64,000 bases of DNA, taken from positions 62,001 through 126,000 of the forward strand of contig NZ_JAJOZS010000010.1 of assembly GCF_021168555.1 (NCBI RefSeq), given 5' to 3'. How positions within the stretch are numbered: position 1 is the first letter of the stretch; every line of letters starts with the position of its first letter. This document shows, one piece after another, positions 18,860 through 29,894 of this stretch. The notes beneath the pieces are model-generated. The model was given only the letters and a program-made list of their open reading frames with translations, made no database searches and was not told the origin of the DNA. The translations under genes and the position numbers were made by a program. Source of the stretch: Stenotrophomonas sp. MMGLT7 (GTDB lineage Bacteria; Pseudomonadota; Gammaproteobacteria; Xanthomonadales; Xanthomonadaceae).

Positions 18860-20545
18860 ATGTCCGATCTGCGCGCCGCCGTCATCGCCACCTTATCCAC
18901 CGTGCTGCTGGGCGCGTGTGCCTCCACCGCTGCGCGGCAGCCGGTCGCGGCGGCGGTCGAGGTTCCCGCCGTCGCCCACCCGCAGGGCGAGACGCCGGCC
19001 TGGTGGTACCGCAGCGGCGCTTCGCGGGCCGCCGCCAACGGCGCCATGGCGGGCAAGGCCAGGAACGTGATCCTGTTCCTCGGCGACGGCATGAGCCTGA
19101 CCACGGTGGCCGCCGCACGCATCCTCGACGGCCAGCGCCGCGGCAACCCGGGCGAGGAGAACCTGCTGTCGTGGGAACGCTTCCCCGCCACCGCCTTCAG
19201 CAAGACCTACAACGTCGACTCGCAGACCCCGGACTCGGCCGGCACCATGACCGCCATCGCCACCGGCGTGAAGACCCACATGGGCGCCATCGGCGTGTCC
19301 GCCGGCCGACGCGACGACTGCGCCGACAGCCTCGACAAGGGCCTGCTGAGCTGGATGCAGCTGGCCGACAGCGCCGGCATGGCCACCGGCATCGTCACCA
19401 CCACGCGCCTGACCCACGCCACCCCGGCCGCCACCTATGCGCATTCGCCAGAACGCAACTGGGAGAACGACAGCCAGCTGCCGGAGCCGGCCAAGGCGGC
19501 CGGCTGCCGCGACATCGCCCAGCAGCTGCTGTCCAGCGCGCGCTTCGGACGCGGCCCGCTGGTCGTGCTCGGCGGCGGCCGCCGCGAGTTCACCACGGTG
19601 GACGAGCGCGACCCCGAGTACGCCGACAAGGCCGGCCAGCGCCGCGACGGGCGCAGCCTGGTCGCCGAGTGGCGGCAGGCGCACCCGCAGGGCGCCTACG
19701 TCTGGAACACCGCGCAGCTGCGCGCCGCCGCCGATGCGCCGGCCGTGCTGGGCCTGTTCGAACCGGATCACATGCAGTTCGAGCACGACCGCGACAAGAG
19801 CGAGCGCGGCGAACCCAGCCTGGCCGAGCTGACCCGCACCGCGATCGCCAACCTGTCGCGCGATCCCAACGGCTTCGTGATGCTGGTCGAGGGCGGCCGC
19901 ATCGACCACGCCAACCACTACGGCAACGCCTACCGCGCGCTGGACGAAACCGTTTCGCTGTCCGAGGCGGTCCGGGCGGCGGTGGAGACGGCGCCGGCCG
20001 ACACCCTGATCCTGGTCACCGCCGACCACTCGCACGTGCTCAACTTCGCCGGCTACCCGGTGCGCGGCAACCCGATCCTGGGCAAGGTGCGCGGCACCGG
20101 CGGCGAAGGCGGCGACCGCAGCCAGTACGCCCGTGACCTCGGCGGCCAGCCCTACACCACGCTCAGCTACGCCAACGGCCCCGGCTACACCGGCGCCAGC
20201 AACGCGCAGCCGGCCGGCCCCAAGAAATTCCTCCACGAGCCCCGCCGCATCGATCCCGCCAACGGCCGCCCCGACCTCACCCACGTCGACACCGAGCAGC
20301 CGGACTACCTGCAGGAATCGCTGGTCCCGCTGCAGGCCGAGAGCCACGGCGGCGACGATGTCGGCATCTGGGCCACCGGCCCCGGCAGCGAAGCGGTGCG
20401 CGGCACCCTGGAGCAGAACACGATCTACCACGTGATCGTCCAGGCCACCCCGCGCCTGCGCCAGCGCCTGTGCCAGGCCGGCACCTGCAATGCCGACGGC
20501 GTGCCGGTCGAGCTGCCCGACTTCAAGGCATTCGAGCGGCGCTGA
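18860..20545 (+). CDS. Alkaline phosphatase, predicted lipoprotein
   Basis: The 561-residue enzyme hydrolyses phosphate monoesters outside the cytoplasm. It begins with a lipobox signal (ATLSTVLLGACAST), so it is membrane-anchored, unlike the soluble E. coli PhoA. The metal and active-site motifs of the family are in place: NVILFLGDGM, the nucleophile serine in TPDSAGTMTAI, VEGGRIDHANH and TADHSHV, plus the C-terminal SHGGDDVGIWATGPG metal ligand block. ATG 18860 puts the signal peptide at the N-terminus; an earlier in-frame start is unneeded. No Pho box was identified by eye. Confidence 0.92.
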   Translation: MSDLRAAVIATLSTVLLGACASTAARQPVAAAVEVPAVAHPQGETPAWWYRSGASRAAANGAMAGKARNVILFLGDGMSLTTVAAARILDGQRRGNPGEENLLSWERFPATAFSKTYNVDSQTPDSAGTMTAIATGVKTHMGAIGVSAGRRDDCADSLDKGLLSWMQLADSAGMATGIVTTTRLTHATPAATYAHSPERNWENDSQLPEPAKAAGCRDIAQQLLSSARFGRGPLVVLGGGRREFTTVDERDPEYADKAGQRRDGRSLVAEWRQAHPQGAYVWNTAQLRAAADAPAVLGLFEPDHMQFEHDRDKSERGEPSLAELTRTAIANLSRDPNGFVMLVEGGRIDHANHYGNAYRALDETVSLSEAVRAAVETAPADTLILVTADHSHVLNFAGYPVRGNPILGKVRGTGGEGGDRSQYARDLGGQPYTTLSYANGPGYTGASNAQPAGPKKFLHEPRRIDPANGRPDLTHVDTEQPDYLQESLVPLQAESHGGDDVGIWATGPGSEAVRGTLEQNTIYHVIVQATPRLRQRLCQAGTCNADGVPVELPDFKAFERR

Positions 20546-20630
20546 GGCATCCGGCCCGGGCTTTGCGCCGCACGCCTCGCATCAGCGTGCTCAACAGCCC
20601 GGGGGCTTCCGTGGCCCGCCTCGCGGGGTC

Positions 20631-20996
20631 GGTGGGCCTGAGCCCACCGCAGCGGAGCCAGCGGTGAACGCAGAGGTGGCGAGGTTACGAACCGACGGCA
20701 CTCAAGCAACGATCAAGGCTTGAGCTGCGTGTGGCCGGCCGTGCGAGTGCCATGCGGCGGACCAGGGCCCGCCCCATGCCGCCACGAGACGTCGGCGATT
20801 TTCCAGGGCCATGGGTGGGCCCTGGCCCGCCGCGGCAGAATCCGCCGTGATCGCTGGAGTGACGAGATCACGGATCGGCGGCACGCGAGACACGACCAAG
20901 GCCCGGGTTGTACGTGGACGGCCATGCGAACGCCGTGCGGCGGACCGGAGTCCGCCCCATGCCATCGGCCTCAGGTGCAACCACGCGACGGGCTTT
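20631..20996. repeat. Diverged tandem duplication with a 183-base period
   Basis: Two units, 20631-20813 and 20814-20996, align without gaps over most of their length (for example both start ggtgggcc and share atgcggcggacc/gtgcggcggacc followed by gcccgccccatgcc). The period is exactly 61 codons. On the minus strand the units encode recurring peptides such as AWGGPWSAAWHSHGRP and AWGGLRSAARRSHGRP, and one unit carries a TGA where the other has a sense codon. It looks like a decayed repeat open reading frame. The whole gap 20546-21093 holds no other recognisable gene. Confidence 0.6.
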
Positions 20997-21093
20997 CTAC
21001 CGGACCAGGCCAGGTCACGACCGAAGTCGCCCCTGCGCTGGGCTCATCGATGGCCCGCCCGACGGCGGACCATCGCACTCTGCCGCGGTCAGC

Positions 21094-22746
21094 TCACTCG
21101 CGCGAAGCCGCGCTGGCGTCGCGCCCGGCGCGGAACTCCGAATCCTCGCTCCAGTTCGGCCAGCGCCGCGAATTGGCCAGTTGCTCGCCCAGCGTGTACA
21201 GCACCTGCAGGTCGCGCGCGGCGCCGGCGAAGGTCCAGTCCGCCCGCCACTCGTCGCCCTGCTGGTGATAGCGGTGCGCGGTGTAGTCGTCCTGCGCGGC
21301 CTTGCCCGCGGCCACGCCGCCCACCTCCCAGTCCTGTCCGGCCGAGTACGAGATCGCCGGCACGCCGCGCTTGGCGAAGGAGAAGTGGTCCGAGCGGAAG
21401 AAGTAGCCCGCCTCCGGCTTCGGGTCCGGGGTGTAGCGCAGGTTGCGCTGCGCCGCGACCGCCTTCAGCTGGTCCAGCAGCTCCAGCTTGGCGGTGCCGT
21501 AGATGCCGAAGTCGCGCGAGGGCACGAACGGGCTCATGCCGTCCATGTTGATCACCGCCACCGTCTTCTCCAGCGGATACAGCGGCCTGGAGGCGTAGAA
21601 CTCCGAGCCGAGCAGACCCTTTTCCTCGGCGGTCACCGCCAGGAACAGCACCGAGCGCTGCGGCCGCGGCCCCTTGGCGAAGCCGCGCGCCAGCTCCAGC
21701 AGCGCGGCGGTGCCGCTGGCGTTGTCCAGCGCGCCGTTGAAGATGGTGTCGCCGCTCGCATCCGGCTTGCCGACGCCGATGTGGTCCCAGTGCGCGCTGT
21801 AGATCAGCGTCTCGTCCGGACGCTGGCCGCCTTCCAGCCGCGCGGCCACGTTGTGCGAGGTGATGACGTCGGACTTGACCTGGTACTTCGCGCTCAGCCC
21901 CTGGCCCTTGAGCTCGACCGGGGTGAAGCCGCGGGTCTGCGCCTGCTTCTTGAGGGCCTCGAAGTCGAGGCCGGCATTCTTGAAAAGCTCCACCGCCAGG
22001 TCGCGCTGGATCCAGCCTTCCAGCCTGGGATGCACTGCACCGGGATTGTCACGCACCACGTCGAACATGGTGTTGGTGTTGGAGCTGGCGACCGTGTCCC
22101 AGCCGTAGGAGGCCGGCGCGGTCTCGTGCACCACCAGCACGCCGAGCGCGCCCTGGCGCGCGCCTTCCTCGTACTTGTAGGGCCAGCGGCCGTACCAGGT
22201 CATGCCCTTGCCGTCGAAATCGCCCTTGCCGGTCTCGAAATCCGGGTCGTTGATCAGCACCACCGCGATCTTGCCCTTCAGGTCCACTCCCTTGAAGTCG
22301 TCCCAGTCGCGCTCCGGCGCCTTGACACCATAGCCGACGAACACCAGCGGCGCGTTGGCGATGTCCACCTGCGAGGAGCCGTCCATCGCCGCGCGCACGG
22401 CGATCTGCCTGCCCTGGGTCAGCGGCTGCGGCTTGCCGGCCACGTCCAGCGCCAGGACCGGGGTGCCGACGATATCGGCGCGCCGCAGCGGCACCGCCTG
22501 GGTCCACAGCCGCGTGCCGTCGGCCTGCAGGTCGCCGCCCGGCTGCAGGCCGGCGGCGCCGAACTGCGCGCTCAGATAGGCGATGGTCTTCTGCTCGCCC
22601 GCCGTGGCCGGTCCACGGCCCTCGTACGCATCCGAGGCCAGCTCCTTGACGTCGGCGGAAATGCGCGCCGGATCGAATTGCGGCCCGGCCGCGCTGGCCG
22701 CCAGCGCCAACGACAGCAGCGACGCACCCACTACCACTCGTTTCAT
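21094..22746 (-). CDS. M28 family metallopeptidase with PA domain
   Basis: This exported 550-residue aminopeptidase-type enzyme has a signal peptide ending at ASAA, an inserted PA domain (roughly residues 140-260) and a co-catalytic two-zinc M28 domain. Ligands are visible in order: His-x-Asp in [10 protein letters not shown], Asp in [12 protein letters not shown], Glu-Glu in [13 protein letters not shown], Asp in AVINMDG and His in [10 protein letters not shown] 22746 follows gaggag at a good distance; the in-frame GTG two codons earlier overlaps that site. It is divergent from tilS. Confidence 0.92.
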   Translation of the reverse strand: MKRVVVGASLLSLALAASAAGPQFDPARISADVKELASDAYEGRGPATAGEQKTIAYLSAQFGAAGLQPGGDLQADGTRLWTQAVPLRRADIVGTPVLALDVAGKPQPLTQGRQIAVRAAMDGSSQVDIANAPLVFVGYGVKAPERDWDDFKGVDLKGKIAVVLINDPDFETGKGDFDGKGMTWYGRWPYKYEEGARQGALGVLVVHETAPASYGWDTVASSNTNTMFDVVRDNPGAVHPRLEGWIQRDLAVELFKNAGLDFEALKKQAQTRGFTPVELKGQGLSAKYQVKSDVITSHNVAARLEGGQRPDETLIYSAHWDHIGVGKPDASGDTIFNGALDNASGTAALLELARGFAKGPRPQRSVLFLAVTAEEKGLLGSEFYASRPLYPLEKTVAVINMDGMSPFVPSRDFGIYGTAKLELLDQLKAVAAQRNLRYTPDPKPEAGYFFRSDHFSFAKRGVPAISYSAGQDWEVGGVAAGKAAQDDYTAHRYHQQGDEWRADWTFAGAARDLQVLYTLGEQLANSRRWPNWSEDSEFRAGRDASAASRE

Positions 22747-22880
22747 TGCCACTCCTCATGCGATACAGGGGAAACCGGCCGAGTATAGGCGGCAAGCCGC
22801 GTCCGGCGGCGCGCACCCGGGCGCCGCCGCGACCGCTTCGCTACGATGCTCCCTCCGCCGCGCCGCCAGCGACCATCGCC

Positions 22881-24188
22881 ATGCCCATGTCCGATCCCGA
22901 ACAGTCCGTCCGCGCTGCCGTCGCCGCGGCGACGGCGCCCGTGCTGGTCGGCTTCAGCGGCGGCCTGGATTCCACCGTGCTGCTGCACGCGCTGGCCGCC
23001 TCGCCGGCGCTGCGCGCGCAGGGACTGCGCGCCATCCACGTCCACCACGGCCTGATCGCCGCTGCCGAGCGCTGGACCGAGCACTGCATCGCCGCCTGCG
23101 CGCGCTGGGATGTCACGCTGGAAGTACGCCATGTGCAGGTCCCGCTCGACAGCGGCCTCGGCATGGAAGGCGCGGCGCGCCGGGCCCGGCGCCGCGCCTT
23201 CGCCGAAACGCTGCAGGCGGGCGAATGGCTGGCGCTGGCCCATCACCAGGACGACCAGGCCGAGACCTTCCTGCTGCGCGCGCTGCGCGCCTCCGGCCCC
23301 GACGGGCTGGCGGCGATGCGCGCGCAGGCTCCCTTCGCCGCCGGCATCCTGTGGCGGCCGCTGCTGGAGCTGCCGCGCGCCGCGCTTGAGGCCTACGCCC
23401 GCCAGCATGGGCTGCACTGGATCGAGGATCCCAGCAATGCCGACGACCGCTTCGACCGCAACTACCTGCGCCACCACGTGCTGCCGCTGCTGCGCCGGCG
23501 CTGGCCGCAGGCCGATGCCGCGCTGGCCGGCAGCGCGCGCCTGTGCGCCGAAGCGGTCGAACTGCTGGACGATGAGGACACCGCCCTGCTGCAGGGCGCG
23601 CTGCACGCCGACGGCACGCTGCAGGTAGAGCCGCTCGCCGCGCAGCCGCCCGCGCGCCGGGCACGGCTGCTGCGGCGCTGGGTGACGGCGCGCTGCGCCC
23701 CACCGCTGCCGGCCCACGGCGTGGCCGCGCTGGAGCGGCTGCTTGACCGCGAAGCGGACGGTGCCGAGGCCAGCTTCCGCTGGCGCGACCGCGAGGTCCG
23801 CCGCTGGCGCGATGCACTGCACCTGCTGGTGCTGCCGCTGCCGGAGCTGCCACCGAACTGGCAGGCCGGCTGGGACGGCCAGGCACCGCTGGCGCTCCCC
23901 GACGGCACCCGCCTGTCGCTGGAAGGCGCGAAGGAAGGATTCGGCAGCGTGCTGCAGGTCCGCCCGCGCCGCGGCGGCGAGCGCATCGTGCTGCCCGGCC
24001 GCAGCCATTCGCATGCGCTCAAGCACGTGCTGCAGGACGCCGGCATCGCGCCATGGCAGCGGCCGGTGCTGCCGCTGCTGTACGAAGGCGAACGGCTGCT
24101 GGCGGCCGGCGATCGCATCCTCGCCGCGCCGTTCGCACAGTGGCTGCGCGAACGCGGCGCCCGGCTGCGCTGGCGCACGCCGAATTGA
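22881..24188 (+). CDS. tilS: tRNA(Ile)-lysidine synthetase
   Basis: TilS attaches lysine to C34 of tRNA-Ile(CAU), changing its decoding from AUG to AUA; it is essential. The 435-residue protein has the PP-loop ATPase motif [14 protein letters not shown] near residue 25, the HVHHGL and [18 protein letters not shown] segments, the linking [16 protein letters not shown] region, and the C-terminal tRNA-binding domains ending LRWRTPN. A second ATG two codons later (22887) could be the start. xseB and ispA follow in the same direction, so all three are probably co-transcribed. Confidence 0.94.
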   Translation: MPMSDPEQSVRAAVAAATAPVLVGFSGGLDSTVLLHALAASPALRAQGLRAIHVHHGLIAAAERWTEHCIAACARWDVTLEVRHVQVPLDSGLGMEGAARRARRRAFAETLQAGEWLALAHHQDDQAETFLLRALRASGPDGLAAMRAQAPFAAGILWRPLLELPRAALEAYARQHGLHWIEDPSNADDRFDRNYLRHHVLPLLRRRWPQADAALAGSARLCAEAVELLDDEDTALLQGALHADGTLQVEPLAAQPPARRARLLRRWVTARCAPPLPAHGVAALERLLDREADGAEASFRWRDREVRRWRDALHLLVLPLPELPPNWQAGWDGQAPLALPDGTRLSLEGAKEGFGSVLQVRPRRGGERIVLPGRSHSHALKHVLQDAGIAPWQRPVLPLLYEGERLLAAGDRILAAPFAQWLRERGARLRWRTPN

Positions 24189-24219
24189 CCCCCTTGCCCG
24201 CGCGCCGCACACTTCCCCG

Positions 24220-24480
24220 ATGGCAAAGAAGTCCCCCAGCGAAGAATCCCCGGTCGCCCGCTTCGAGCAATCGCTCGAAGAACTGGAGCAACTGGTGGAG
24301 AAGATGGAAACCGGCGACCTGACCCTGGAACAGTCGCTGGCCGCGTACGAGCGCGGCGTCGGCCTGTACCGGCAGTGCCAGGGCGCACTGGAGCAGGCGG
24401 AACTGCGCGTGCGCCTGCTCAGCGACCCGGCCCAGCCCGAGACCGCCGAACCCTTCGATCCACCCGTCAATGGCGGCTGA
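24220..24480 (+). CDS. xseB: Exodeoxyribonuclease VII small subunit
   Basis: The 86-residue protein carries the complete XseB signature [26 protein letters not shown] followed by [19 protein letters not shown], a two-helix hairpin. It forms exonuclease VII with XseA, which degrades single-stranded DNA. It starts 31 bases after tilS and its last 11 bases overlap the start of ispA, the standard xseB-ispA arrangement. Confidence 0.95.
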   Translation: MAKKSPSEESPVARFEQSLEELEQLVEKMETGDLTLEQSLAAYERGVGLYRQCQGALEQAELRVRLLSDPAQPETAEPFDPPVNGG

Positions 24481-25348
24481 CACCCGCCTGGCGCAGTGGC
24501 GCGAGCGCATCGAGATCCGCCTGGCCGACTGCCTGCCGTCGCCTGCACGCATGCCGCATCGGCTGCACGAGGCGATGCGCTACGCCACCCTCGGTGGCGG
24601 CAAGCGCATGCGTGCGCTGCTGGTCTATGCCGCGGGCGACCTGTTCGGCGCCGATCCGGCGCTGCTGGATGCGCCGGCGGCGGCGGTGGAGCTGGTGCAC
24701 GCCTACTCGCTGGTGCATGACGACCTGCCGGCGATGGACGACGATGCCCTGCGCCGCGGCAACCCGACCGTGCACGTGGCCTTCGACGAGGCCACCGCCA
24801 TCCTGGTCGGCGACGCCCTGCAGACGCGCGCCTTCGAGCTGCTGTCCGAGGCGCCGGCACCGGCCGCGCTGCGCGTGGCCTGGCTGCAGGCGCTGGCCCG
24901 GGCCTCCGGCAGCGCCGGCATGTGCGGCGGCCAGGCCATCGACATCGAAGCCACCGGCAGCGTGCTGCCGCTGGCGCAGCTCGAGCAGATGCACACGCTC
25001 AAGACCGGCGCACTGATCCGTGCCGCGGTGCGCCTGGGCGCGCTGGCCGGCGACGCGCCACAGGCGGACCTGGAGCGGCTGGACGATTTCGCCGGCGCGC
25101 TGGGCCTGGCCTTCCAGGTCCGCGACGACATCCTCGACGTGGAAGCCAGTTCCGCGCAGCTGGGCAAGACCGCCGGCAAGGACGCGGCCCAGCGGAAATC
25201 CACCTACCCGGCCCTGCTAGGCCTGGACGGCGCCCGCGCCAAACTCGACGAACTGGCGCAGACGATGCGCCGGGCGCTGCAGGCCGACGACGAGCGCGCC
25301 GACCCGCTGCGCGCGCTGGCCGAGGTGACGGTGCAGCGCAGCCACTGA
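24470..25348 (+). CDS. ispA: Farnesyl diphosphate synthase (short-chain polyprenyl synthase)
   Basis: IspA condenses isopentenyl and dimethylallyl diphosphates into farnesyl diphosphate for quinone and undecaprenyl synthesis. The 292-residue sequence has [12 protein letters not shown] at the start, the first aspartate-rich motif [11 protein letters not shown], the TGALIRAAV block and the second aspartate-rich motif [12 protein letters not shown] 24470 overlaps xseB by 11 bases, implying translational coupling. dxs, which often follows in other bacteria, is not here; a hairpin terminator and an oppositely oriented gene follow. Confidence 0.94.
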   Translation: MAADTRLAQWRERIEIRLADCLPSPARMPHRLHEAMRYATLGGGKRMRALLVYAAGDLFGADPALLDAPAAAVELVHAYSLVHDDLPAMDDDALRRGNPTVHVAFDEATAILVGDALQTRAFELLSEAPAPAALRVAWLQALARASGSAGMCGGQAIDIEATGSVLPLAQLEQMHTLKTGALIRAAVRLGALAGDAPQADLERLDDFAGALGLAFQVRDDILDVEASSAQLGKTAGKDAAQRKSTYPALLGLDGARAKLDELAQTMRRALQADDERADPLRALAEVTVQRSH

Positions 25349-25380
25349 GCGCGGCCGCGACCTGTGGTGCGCGCGAATGC

Positions 25381-25403
25381 GAAGGCCCCTTGCTGGGGCC
25401 TCC
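25381..25403. terminator. Hairpin between convergent ispA and DUF4870 genes
   Basis: The stem aggcccc / ggggcct with a ttgct loop lies between two convergent genes, 35 bases after ispA and 28 bases after the DUF4870 stop. It could serve both directions. Confidence 0.6.
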
Positions 25404-25430
25404 GTGTTGCCGCCGATTCGCCGCGACCCG

Positions 25431-25844
25431 TTACTTGACCAGCCGCAGCGTGAACGGGTAGCGATAGGCCACGCCCTCGTTGGCCCTGATGGTGGCGATG
25501 ATGGTCAGCACCAGCCAGGCGATGCCCAGCACGATCGCGATCGGCAGGGTGAAGATGATGCCGAAGCCGAAGGTGACCAGCGTCAGCAGGAACAGCGCCA
25601 CGCCCACGATCAGCAGGGTGATGTTGAAGTTCAGCGCCTCCTTGGCCTGGTCCTCGACGAACGGCATGGTGTCCTTCTTGATCAGCCAGATCACCAGCGG
25701 CCCGACGATGTTGCCCACGCCGCCGGTGAACAGGCCGGTCAGCGTCGACAGATGCGCGAACAGCGCCCACTGCCGCTGTTCTGCGGTCGGTGCAAGCCCG
25801 GTGGGCGGTGGCGGCGGCGTGGTGTAGCTCTCGAAATCGCTCAT
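25431..25844 (-). CDS. DUF4870 domain membrane protein
   Basis: This 137-residue protein has a proline-rich cytoplasmic N-terminus (TPPPPPTG) and three to four hydrophobic helices. The family blocks are ALFAHLSTLTGLFTGGVGNIVGPLVIWLIKKD and FVEDQAKEALNFNITLLI. DUF4870 proteins are small inner-membrane proteins (Tic20-like) of unknown function. The start at 25844 has gaaaggag just upstream as a strong ribosome-binding site. The gap to the next gene (25845-26026) shows nothing clear. Confidence 0.88.
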   Translation of the reverse strand: MSDFESYTTPPPPPTGLAPTAEQRQWALFAHLSTLTGLFTGGVGNIVGPLVIWLIKKDTMPFVEDQAKEALNFNITLLIVGVALFLLTLVTFGFGIIFTLPIAIVLGIAWLVLTIIATIRANEGVAYRYPFTLRLVK

Positions 25845-26026
25845 CGGCGGACTCCTTTCTGGATGGGGGGACTTGCAGGCACTTTGGCAGCCTGCCCGGC
25901 CATGTCAACATGCCTGACGGCAGGGTTACGAACGTCAGCGTCCACCTGCCCCGGCCACGGTGCGCAACCTGCGTCCGGCCTCACCACGGCCGGACGCATC
26001 GCCACGCGCCGCGAAGCCGCAGGCAG

Positions 26027-27406
26027 CTAGTGCTCGCCCGCCACCGTCATCGCGCCGATCAGGATGGAGCCCACGCCGACGTGCGAGCGCCGGTCCACGT
26101 CGCTGCCCACCGCCTCGATGGCGGCGAACATCTGCTTCAGGTTGCCGGCGATGGTGATGCCGTCCACCGGCCAGGCGATGGCGCCGTTCTCGATCCAGAA
26201 ACCGGCCGCGCCGCGCGAGTAGTCGCCGGTCACGCTGTTGACGCCCTGCCCCATCAGCTCGGTGACCAGCAGGCCGCTGCCGATGCCGGACACCAGCTCG
26301 GCCTGGTCGCCGGCATTGGGCTTGACGATCAGGTTGTGCACGCCGCCGGCATTGGCGGTGGTGGCCAGGCCCAGTTTGCGCGCCGAATAGCTGCCCAGCA
26401 CGTAGCGCTGCAGCACGCCATCGGTCACCAGCGCCGAATCGCGGGTGGCCACGCCCTCGCCGTCGAACGCGGCCGAACGCAGGCCGCGCCGCAGGTGTGG
26501 ACGCTCGTCGATGGCGAACCACGGCGGGAACAGCTGCGTGCCGACGCTGTCGAGCAGGAAGCTGGCGCGCCGGTAAAGCGCCCCGCCGGACACCGCGCCG
26601 AGCAGGTGGCCGACCAGCGAGCGGGCGACCTCGGCCGAGAACAGCACCGGATACTGCCCGGTGGCGATCGAGCGCGGCTGCAGGCGCGCCAGCGTGCGCT
26701 CGGCGGCACGACGGCCGATGGCGGCGGCGGCCTCAAGGTCCTCGCGCGCCAATGCACTGGAATACCAGCCATCGCGCTGCATGCCGTCGCCCTGCCCGGC
26801 GATCAGCGCGCAGCCGATCGAGTGGTGGGTGCCGCGCTCGCGGCCGACGAAGCCGTGCGAGTTCGCGTACACCGACAGGCTCTGGCTGCTGCCCACCGAG
26901 GCGCCATCGGAATTGCTCACGCGCGCATCGGCCTCGCGCCCGGCCGCCTCGCAGGCCAGCGCCAGGTCGATGGCCTCGTCGGCCCCCAGCGCCCACGGGT
27001 GCCAGCTGTCCAGGTCGGGGAACGCGTGCGCCATCAGCGCCGCATCGGCCAGCCCGGCGGCCGCATCGTCCTCGGTGTAGCGGGCGATGTCGCAGGCCTG
27101 CTGCACCGTCGCCTCCAGGCTGGATTCGTGCAGGTCGGCGGTACTGGCGCTGCCCTTGCGCTTGCCGAAGTAGACGGTGACGGCGATGCCGCGGTCGCGG
27201 GTGGACTCGACCGTCTCCACCGCGCCCATGCGCACGTTGACGTCCAGTCCGCGCTCCTCGCTGCAGCTGACCTCGGCCTGGCTGGCACCGAGCGCGCGCG
27301 CGCGTTCGAGCAGGCGCTGGGACAGCTCGGCCAGCGTGTCCAGGCGCGCCTGGCTGTCGTCGCCGCGTACCGGCGTACGGACGATGTCGGAGGTGTTTGC
27401 GTTCAA
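26027..27406 (-). CDS. pmbA: TldE/PmbA, metalloprotease subunit
   Basis: PmbA (TldE) pairs with TldD to form a zinc protease that degrades unfolded peptides and, in E. coli, matures microcin B17 and removes CcdA. This 459-residue protein has the family blocks [49 protein letters not shown] and the C-terminal [14 protein letters not shown]. As expected for TldE it lacks the HExxxH motif. The start is taken as TTG at 27406, preceded by aggataaagca, because no ATG or GTG lies at the family N-terminus and upstream the frame enters antisense sequence of yjgA. It is divergent from yjgA across about 75 bases. Confidence 0.92.
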   Translation of the reverse strand: MNANTSDIVRTPVRGDDSQARLDTLAELSQRLLERARALGASQAEVSCSEERGLDVNVRMGAVETVESTRDRGIAVTVYFGKRKGSASTADLHESSLEATVQQACDIARYTEDDAAAGLADAALMAHAFPDLDSWHPWALGADEAIDLALACEAAGREADARVSNSDGASVGSSQSLSVYANSHGFVGRERGTHHSIGCALIAGQGDGMQRDGWYSSALAREDLEAAAAIGRRAAERTLARLQPRSIATGQYPVLFSAEVARSLVGHLLGAVSGGALYRRASFLLDSVGTQLFPPWFAIDERPHLRRGLRSAAFDGEGVATRDSALVTDGVLQRYVLGSYSARKLGLATTANAGGVHNLIVKPNAGDQAELVSGIGSGLLVTELMGQGVNSVTGDYSRGAAGFWIENGAIAWPVDGITIAGNLKQMFAAIEAVGSDVDRRSHVGVGSILIGAMTVAGEH

Positions 27407-27482
27407 TGCTTTATCCTGTGCGGGTAGGTCCCGCGTGCTGCGGGACGATGTGACCATGTTGATTCGGAAACTGGAAGGGACC

Positions 27483-28040
27483 ATGCGCGGACGCGACGAA
27501 GAAACTGGCGAATACCTCGGCGCCAGCCGCAGCCAGCAGCGGCGCGAAGCGCTGGAGGTGCTGGCGCTGGGCGAGAAGCTGGTGGAACTGACTCCGGCGC
27601 AACTCGAACGCCTGCCCGTGCCCGAGGCGCTGCTGCCGCACATCGCCGACACCCGCCGCATCACCTCGCACATCGCCCGCAAGCGCCAGCTGGCGTTCCT
27701 GGCCAAGCAGATGCGGCGCGAGGACGATGAGGCGCTGGAAGCCATCCGCGATGCGCTCGACGCCAACAGCGAGGCCGCGCGCCGCGAAGTGGCGGCCATG
27801 CACCGCGTCGAGCGCTGGCGCGAGCGGCTGCTGGAAGAAGGCGACGAGGCGCTGTCCGAACTGCTGGCCGAATACCCGGCGGCCGACCGCCAGCGGCTGC
27901 GCACGCTGTTGCGCAACGCCAAGGAAGAAAAGGCGCGCAACAAGCCGCCGCGCGCGTTCCGCGAGATCTTCCAGCTGCTGCGCGAGCTGGTACTGGAAGA
28001 ACCGGGAATCGAGGAGCCGGGAGTAGGGAACCGGGAATAG
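27483..28040 (+). CDS. darP: YjgA/DarP, ribosome-associated DUF615 protein
   Basis: DarP (YjgA) associates with the large ribosomal subunit late in its assembly. The 185-residue alpha-helical protein shows the DUF615 blocks [41 protein letters not shown] and the final [29 protein letters not shown] 27483 has ggaaggga directly upstream and is preferred over ATG 27456. The last dozen residues ([14 protein letters not shown]) are encoded by a dispersed gggaat-type repeat, so the native C-terminus has been replaced or extended. It lies between pmbA and tldD, the frequent arrangement in this group. Confidence 0.92.
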   Translation: MRGRDEETGEYLGASRSQQRREALEVLALGEKLVELTPAQLERLPVPEALLPHIADTRRITSHIARKRQLAFLAKQMRREDDEALEAIRDALDANSEAARREVAAMHRVERWRERLLEEGDEALSELLAEYPAADRQRLRTLLRNAKEEKARNKPPRAFREIFQLLRELVLEEPGIEEPGVGNRE

Positions 28041-28184
28041 GGAATCGCAACGGCGAAGGCCGTCTCCGGCTGCCTCATGCGCTGGAACCGGCTTACGCCC
28101 TGTCTCGTTGCACCTCGAACGGGCACCGCCGTCCCCGCCGCTGCCGCTGCCCTACCCATTCTCCATTCCCGATTCCCACTCCCA
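28001..28184. repeat. Facing gggaatcgggaat-type repeats between yjgA and tldD
   Basis: At 28001-28048 an imperfect direct repeat of ccgggaat / gggaatag units runs through the last codons and stop of yjgA. At 28156-28184 the same type of sequence occurs in the opposite orientation (attcccgattcccactccc). This is a short low-complexity repeat seen between genes in Xanthomonas relatives. The two copies face each other across the gap between convergent genes. Confidence 0.55.
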
Positions 28185-28188
28185 GCCG

Positions 28189-29634
28189 TCAAGCCTGCGT
28201 GCCGCCCACGGTCAACCCGTCGATCAGCATCGACGGCTGGCCCACGCCGACCGGCACGCTCTGGCCATCCTTGCCGCAGATGCCCACGCCCTCGTCCAGT
28301 GCCAGGTCGTCGCCGATCATGCGTACCTTCTGCATGGTTTCCGGGCCGTTGCCGATCAGCGTGGCGCCCTTGACCGGCGCGGTGATCCTGCCGTCCTCGA
28401 TCAGGTAGGCCTCGGTCGCGGAAAACACGTACTTGCCGCTGGTGATGTCCACCTGGCCGCCACCGAAGTTGACCGCGTACAGGCCCTTCTTCACCGAGCG
28501 GATCATCTCCTCGCGCGTATGCGAGCCGGCGAGCATGTAGGTGTTGGTCATGCGCGGCATCGGCAGGTGCGCGAACGACTCGCGGCGGCCGTTGCCGGTG
28601 GGCGCCATGCCCATCAGGCGCGCGTTGAGCGTGTCCTGCATGTAGCCGACCAGGATGCCGTCCTCGATCAGCGTGGTGCAGTTGCTCGGCGTGCCCTCGT
28701 CGTCGATGTTGAGCGAGCCGCGGCGACCGGCCAGGGTGCCGTCGTCGACGATGGTCACCCCGGGCGAGGCCACCCGCTGGCCGATGCGGCCGGCGTAGAC
28801 ACTGGTGCCCTTGCGGTTGAAGTCGCCTTCCAGGCCGTGGCCGACCGCCTCGTGCAGCAGCACGCCGGGCCAGCCTGACCCGAGCACCACCGGCATCACC
28901 CCGGCAGGGGCGGGGATCGCATCCAGATTGACCAGCGCCTGCCGCAGCGCCTCGCGCGCCAGGCCTTCCGGACGGCCGTCGGCGAAAAGCTCGGCGTACG
29001 AGTAGCGGCCGCCACCACCGGCATAGCCGGATTCGCGGCGCCCGTCCTGCTCGACGATCACCTGCACGTTCAACCGCACCAGCGGCCGCACGTCGGCCGC
29101 CAGCACGCCGTCGCTGCGCGCCACCAGCACCGTGTCCACGCCGCCGGACAGGCTCACCATCACCTGCTGCACGCGCGGATCGGCCGCGCGCAGGAACTGG
29201 TCCAGGCGCCGCAGCACCTCCACTTTGGCGGCATTGTCCATGCCGTCCACCGGGTCCTCCGGCCGGTACAGGTCGCGGCCACCGCCACGCACCAGCGAAC
29301 GCGCCGCCTGCGCCCCGCCATCGCGCGAGATCGCCCGCGCCGAATGCGCCGCTCCCAGCAGCGCGTCGCGCTGGATGTCGTCGGAATAGGCGAAGCCGGT
29401 CTTCTCGCCCGAGATCGCGCGCACGCCCACACCCTGCTCGATCGAATGGGCACCATCCTTGACGATGCCGTCCTCCACACTCCAGCTCTCGCGCCGCGAA
29501 TGCTGGAAGTACAGGTCGCCGAAGTCGATACCCGGCCCCAGCAGGGTGCCGAAGGCACGATCGAGTTGACCGGCATCCAGCCCGGCAGGCAGCAACAGGC
29601 GGGATTCGGCGAGGGTGAGAGCGTTGTCGGTCAT
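28189..29634 (-). CDS. tldD: TldD, zinc metalloprotease catalytic subunit
   Basis: TldD carries the zinc site of the TldD/TldE protease. The 481-residue protein has the [12 protein letters not shown] motif that provides the HExxxH zinc ligands, preceded by the GGGGRYSY block and followed by [21 protein letters not shown] and the C-terminal [23 protein letters not shown] 29634 is chosen at the family N-terminus ([18 protein letters not shown]). In E. coli tldD lies immediately after yhdP; here a 25-kb accessory island separates them. Confidence 0.94.
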   Translation of the reverse strand: MTDNALTLAESRLLLPAGLDAGQLDRAFGTLLGPGIDFGDLYFQHSRRESWSVEDGIVKDGAHSIEQGVGVRAISGEKTGFAYSDDIQRDALLGAAHSARAISRDGGAQAARSLVRGGGRDLYRPEDPVDGMDNAAKVEVLRRLDQFLRAADPRVQQVMVSLSGGVDTVLVARSDGVLAADVRPLVRLNVQVIVEQDGRRESGYAGGGGRYSYAELFADGRPEGLAREALRQALVNLDAIPAPAGVMPVVLGSGWPGVLLHEAVGHGLEGDFNRKGTSVYAGRIGQRVASPGVTIVDDGTLAGRRGSLNIDDEGTPSNCTTLIEDGILVGYMQDTLNARLMGMAPTGNGRRESFAHLPMPRMTNTYMLAGSHTREEMIRSVKKGLYAVNFGGGQVDITSGKYVFSATEAYLIEDGRITAPVKGATLIGNGPETMQKVRMIGDDLALDEGVGICGKDGQSVPVGVGQPSMLIDGLTVGGTQA

Positions 29635-29894
29635 GGGGGACAGATGGGGCCGCACGGGCCGCATACAAGAAGGAACGGCCGTCATTGTCGGCGGCTTTGG
29701 CGTGCTTGGGAAATGAGCGCGCCCCGGCTACGGGGAACTCGTCATCACACCGCGCTTACTTTTCCGTCTATCCCAGCAAATGCTTGACCAAGCCCCATTC
29801 TCCCGACGGTCGCCCCATGACTTCGATCCGGATCTGATTCCGCATACCGCCGCGTCGGGCACCCACCACGGCGATGCTGCACGCTCAGGCGAGA

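Noticed and set aside
20631-20996. CRISPR array
   Set aside because: Only two long diverged units exist, with no short identical repeats, spacers or cas genes.
26027-29668. A 1213-codon minus-strand frame that seems to fuse PmbA to a long upstream protein
   Set aside because: Only the 3' third is PmbA. The rest runs antisense through yjgA and out of frame through tldD, with composition typical of high-GC shadow frames.
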